Shown: in pieces, positions 5,438 through 5,765 of the stretch
Layout: every line of letters begins with the position of its first letter
Position numbering within the stretch: position 1 is the first letter of the stretch
Program-made: the position numbers and the translations under genes
Source of the DNA: Mxb001 sp049431945
GTDB lineage: Bacteria; Actinomycetota; Actinomycetes; S36-B12
Length of the DNA stretch: 5,765 bases
Direction of reading: 5' to 3'
Assembly (NCBI GenBank): GCA_049431945.1
Contig: JBMTDJ010000100.1
Location: 1-5,765 of the forward strand
Notes under the pieces: generated by a model
What the model saw: only the letters and a program-made list of their open reading frames with translations
Told to the model about the DNA's origin: nothing
Databases searched by the model: none

Positions 5438-5765
5438 CAGTCCTCCTCGGCGAGTGACCAGCGCGGGCCGGCCGGGGTGTCCTCGACGACGATGCCGGAC
5501 GCGGTGAGCCCATCGCGCAGCGCATCGGCAACGCCGAAGTCCTTGCGGTCCCGCGCGGCCTGGCGCTGATCGAGGACCACCTCGACGAGGGGCCCGAGAG
5601 CGCGGCGCGCGGCACCGTCGTCGGACTGCGAAGCCCACGGCTCGGAGTAGGGGCTCAGTCCCAGGACGCCGAGCATCGTGGCAACCTCGTCACGAGACTG
5701 GCGGGCAGTCTCGGTATCGCCGTCGGCCAAGGCGGCGTTGCCGGCACGGACAGTGTCGTAGATGA
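5437..5765 (-). CDS. cysS: cysteinyl-tRNA synthetase, C-terminal fragment (runs off the right edge)
   Basis: Only the last 108 or so codons are in the window; the reading frame stays open to the edge, where it reads ...IYDTVRAGNAALADGD. Cysteinyl-tRNA synthetase activates cysteine with ATP and charges tRNA-Cys in the cytosol. The part seen is the C-terminal helical anticodon-binding region: the actinobacterial-type segment VRAGNAAL, then MLGVLGLSPYSEPW, and the terminal signature ARDRKDFGVADALRDGLTAS followed by GIVVEDTPAGPRWSL, which is characteristic of CysS C-termini. The catalytic HIGH and KMSKS regions would lie outside to the right. The stop codon TGA (5439-5437) overlaps the rlmB ATG by one base. 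A TTG at 5730 is an internal codon, not a start. The alternative MshC (mycothiol ligase, a CysS paralogue) is less likely, since the adjoining rlmB matches the canonical cysS locus. Confidence 0.92.
   Translation of the reverse strand, partial: IYDTVRAGNAALADGDTETARQSRDEVATMLGVLGLSPYSEPWASQSDDGAARRALGPLVEVVLDQRQAARDRKDFGVADALRDGLTASGIVVEDTPAGPRWSLAEED
5441..5448 (-). promoter_or_regulatory. Shine-Dalgarno of rlmB, inside the end of cysS
   Basis: On the minus strand GAGGAGGA ends 3 nt before the rlmB ATG (GGAGG core 4 nt away). It also encodes the final Glu-Glu-Asp of CysS. It decides the rlmB start and, with the TGATG overlap, indicates translational coupling of the two genes. Confidence 0.8.

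Noticed and set aside
4775..5569. 264-codon plus-strand open frame opposite rlmB and cysS
   Set aside because: It spans the junction of two confidently identified genes on the other strand, has no ribosome binding site or family motif, and is explained by high-GC shadow coding.
4472..5638. Longer 388-codon version of rlmB starting inside cysS
   Set aside because: The extra 67 residues are an out-of-frame reading of the cysS C-terminus. The ATG at 5437 has a strong Shine-Dalgarno and matches the usual actinobacterial RlmB N-terminus (MAGNSQRKGA).

Overview
The window looks like chromosomal DNA of a high-GC Gram-positive bacterium (Actinomycetota). The evidence is strong G/C preference at third codon positions, GTG starts, likely leaderless promoters, and the cysS-rlmB gene pair carrying an actinobacterial-type Lys/Arg-rich RlmB N-terminus. 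The genus cannot be fixed from the sequence.

Layout, left to right. The 3' end of a tRNA gene (1-37, no encoded CCA) is followed closely by a secreted family 18 glycoside hydrolase of the YaaH/SleL-like type with a C-terminal Ig-like domain (101-1630, +). Tail-to-tail with it, only 2 nt away, is a DHA2-type 14-helix MFS efflux transporter (3156-1633, -). A 113-nt divergent intergenic region (3157-3269) follows. It holds a likely leaderless promoter for the MFS gene, a bulged hairpin/inverted repeat, and the ribosome binding site of a CPA2-family cation:proton antiporter (3270-4505, +). The antiporter's 3' end overlaps by 34 nt the 3' end of rlmB (5437-4472, -), a TrmH/SpoU-class 23S rRNA 2'-O-methyltransferase. 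rlmB is translationally coupled through a TGATG junction to cysS, whose C-terminal 108 or so codons fill the right edge (5765-5437, -).

Functionally this is a mixed neighbourhood rather than one system. The right side is conserved translation housekeeping (cysS-rlmB). The middle is two divergently transcribed membrane transporters that may share regulatory DNA. The left is a cell-wall or chitin-directed secreted hydrolase next to a tRNA. I see no mobile element, CRISPR array, defence system or biosynthetic cluster. The points most worth a second look are the intergenic hairpin between the transporters, the two matching leaderless promoter layouts, the tightly convergent gene ends, and the Gly-Glu replacement at the usual ion-binding motif of the antiporter.
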